This document shows, one piece after another, positions 14,536 to 15,095 of a DNA stretch of 15,095 nt. The notes beneath the pieces are model-generated. The model was given only the letters and a program-made list of their open reading frames with translations. It was not told the DNA's origin and did not search any database. The first letter of the stretch is position 1. Every line of letters begins with the position of its first letter. A program made the translations under genes and the position numbers. Source of the stretch: Myxococcota bacterium (lineage in GTDB: Bacteria; Myxococcota_A; Polyangia; HGW-17); NCBI GenBank assembly GCA_018821745.1, contig JAHJLU010000586.1:1-15095 (forward strand). Reading direction: 5' to 3'.

Positions 14536-15095
14536 TTACTCTTCGCGGTTCCACAGCCACGGGGAGAAGACCTGCGAAGCCTCGTAACGGTTTTCGTAGA
14601 GCGCCCCTTTATACAGCGCCTCGGTCTCCTTCCCCAGCGCATACAGGGCATCGAGGGAAGAGTTCCGCAGATTCGCCACCACCAGACCACAGCCGGCAAT
14701 ACCGGGATTGAACGGGAGGGGGTTGTCCGTCAGCAGCGAGAGATGAAGCTCGCAGGACTGGACCTTCTCGGTCTTCACCCGGGCGGCCTTGAGACCCTGC
14801 ATGATAGCTGACCGGATACTCTTCTGCTCCGTCCGCGTCATGTACCCATACCACAGCACCGACCGCACACCACGCTGGGCCGCTTTGATAAAACAGTCCA
14901 GATAGGTGCGACCCTGGTCGTTGGGAGCCAGTATGAGGTAGGGATCAAAATGGATAAAAGCCGAGGAATCGAGGTAGTCGATCATGCCGAAGGTTCCCTC
15001 GATGCTATCCTCTGCCCGGACGCCGGCTTTCTCTTTTTTCCCCGCCTTTTCAATGTACCGCTGAAGGGACTCCACTGCGGCGGGATCCAGATCAA
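14536..15095 (-). CDS. RlmJ-like 23S rRNA adenine-N6 methyltransferase, N-terminus beyond the window
   Basis: The frame is open to the window edge and encodes 186 residues of a C-terminal region. Its order of motifs follows RlmJ (YhiR, 280 aa in E. coli), which methylates A2030 of 23S rRNA. AFIHFDPYLI stands where RlmJ has its catalytic LILIDPPYE. VLWYGYM stands for ALWYPV. ELHLSLL stands for the ELAVLP strand. GIAGCGLVVANLRN stands for the GMTASGMIVINPP segment. The catalytic DPPY reads D-P-Y here, one proline short, so activity or substrate may differ. The true start lies outside; the GTG at 15075 is within the frame and has no reason to be the start. Another adenine methyltransferase family is the main alternative. 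The comparison is from memory, without a search. Confidence 0.5.
   Translation of the reverse strand, partial: DLDPAAVESLQRYIEKAGKKEKAGVRAEDSIEGTFGMIDYLDSSAFIHFDPYLILAPNDQGRTYLDCFIKAAQRGVRSVLWYGYMTRTEQKSIRSAIMQGLKAARVKTEKVQSCELHLSLLTDNPLPFNPGIAGCGLVVANLRNSSLDALYALGKETEALYKGALYENRYEASQVFSPWLWNREE

Noticed and set aside
1379..15095. Shared heptapeptide FIKAAQR in the PLD protein and the RlmJ-like protein
   Set aside because: The codons differ at several positions and the flanks do not align. Seven residues of a helix before a strand can arise by chance.

Overview
The window looks like chromosomal DNA of a Gram-negative bacterium from the former Deltaproteobacteria, with Myxococcota or a relative as the best guess. 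The evidence is a membrane-spanning Ser/Thr protein kinase whose periplasmic end matches the AgmX/PglI C-terminal domain of myxobacteria, a TPR protein, a hybrid histidine kinase of the HDFNN type, and a large lipid-anchored M16 metalloprotease. This assignment is inference; no rRNA or other marker gene is present. I see no tRNA, rRNA, insertion sequence, integrase or CRISPR array. No gene-free stretch exceeds 300 bases; the largest gap is 256 bases.

Layout. Left end (1-2080, minus strand): a TPR protein that runs off the window, preceded by a single-HKD phospholipase D-family nuclease. At 2081-2309 a divergent promoter region separates the nuclease from a plus-strand block. That block holds an unrecognised two-helix membrane protein (2310-3398), a hybrid histidine kinase with two PAS domains and a receiver (3610-6111), and a small secreted protein (6317-6946). 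A CRP-type palindrome and a promoter lie before the secreted-protein gene. A 238-base intergenic region full of inverted repeats (6947-7184) separates it from the convergent M16 protease (7185-10067, minus).

The protease is divergent from a DUF2325 coiled-coil protein (10324-11502, plus). That gene meets the Ser/Thr kinase gene (11509-13227, minus) tail to tail with only six bases between the stop codons. Further right on the minus strand are a CzcD/ZitB-type zinc exporter (13414-14409) and the C-terminal part of an RlmJ-like methyltransferase (14536 to the window end).

The genes do not form one obvious pathway. The theme is housekeeping plus envelope and signalling functions: sensing (hybrid kinase, Ser/Thr kinase), secretion and proteolysis (secreted protein, lipid-anchored protease), metal export, and RNA modification. 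The items most worth a second look are the Ser/Thr kinase-AgmX/PglI fusion, the structured intergenic region at 6945-7160, the CRP-like site at 6154-6171, the DUF2325 protein, and the palindromic divergent promoter at 2254-2264.
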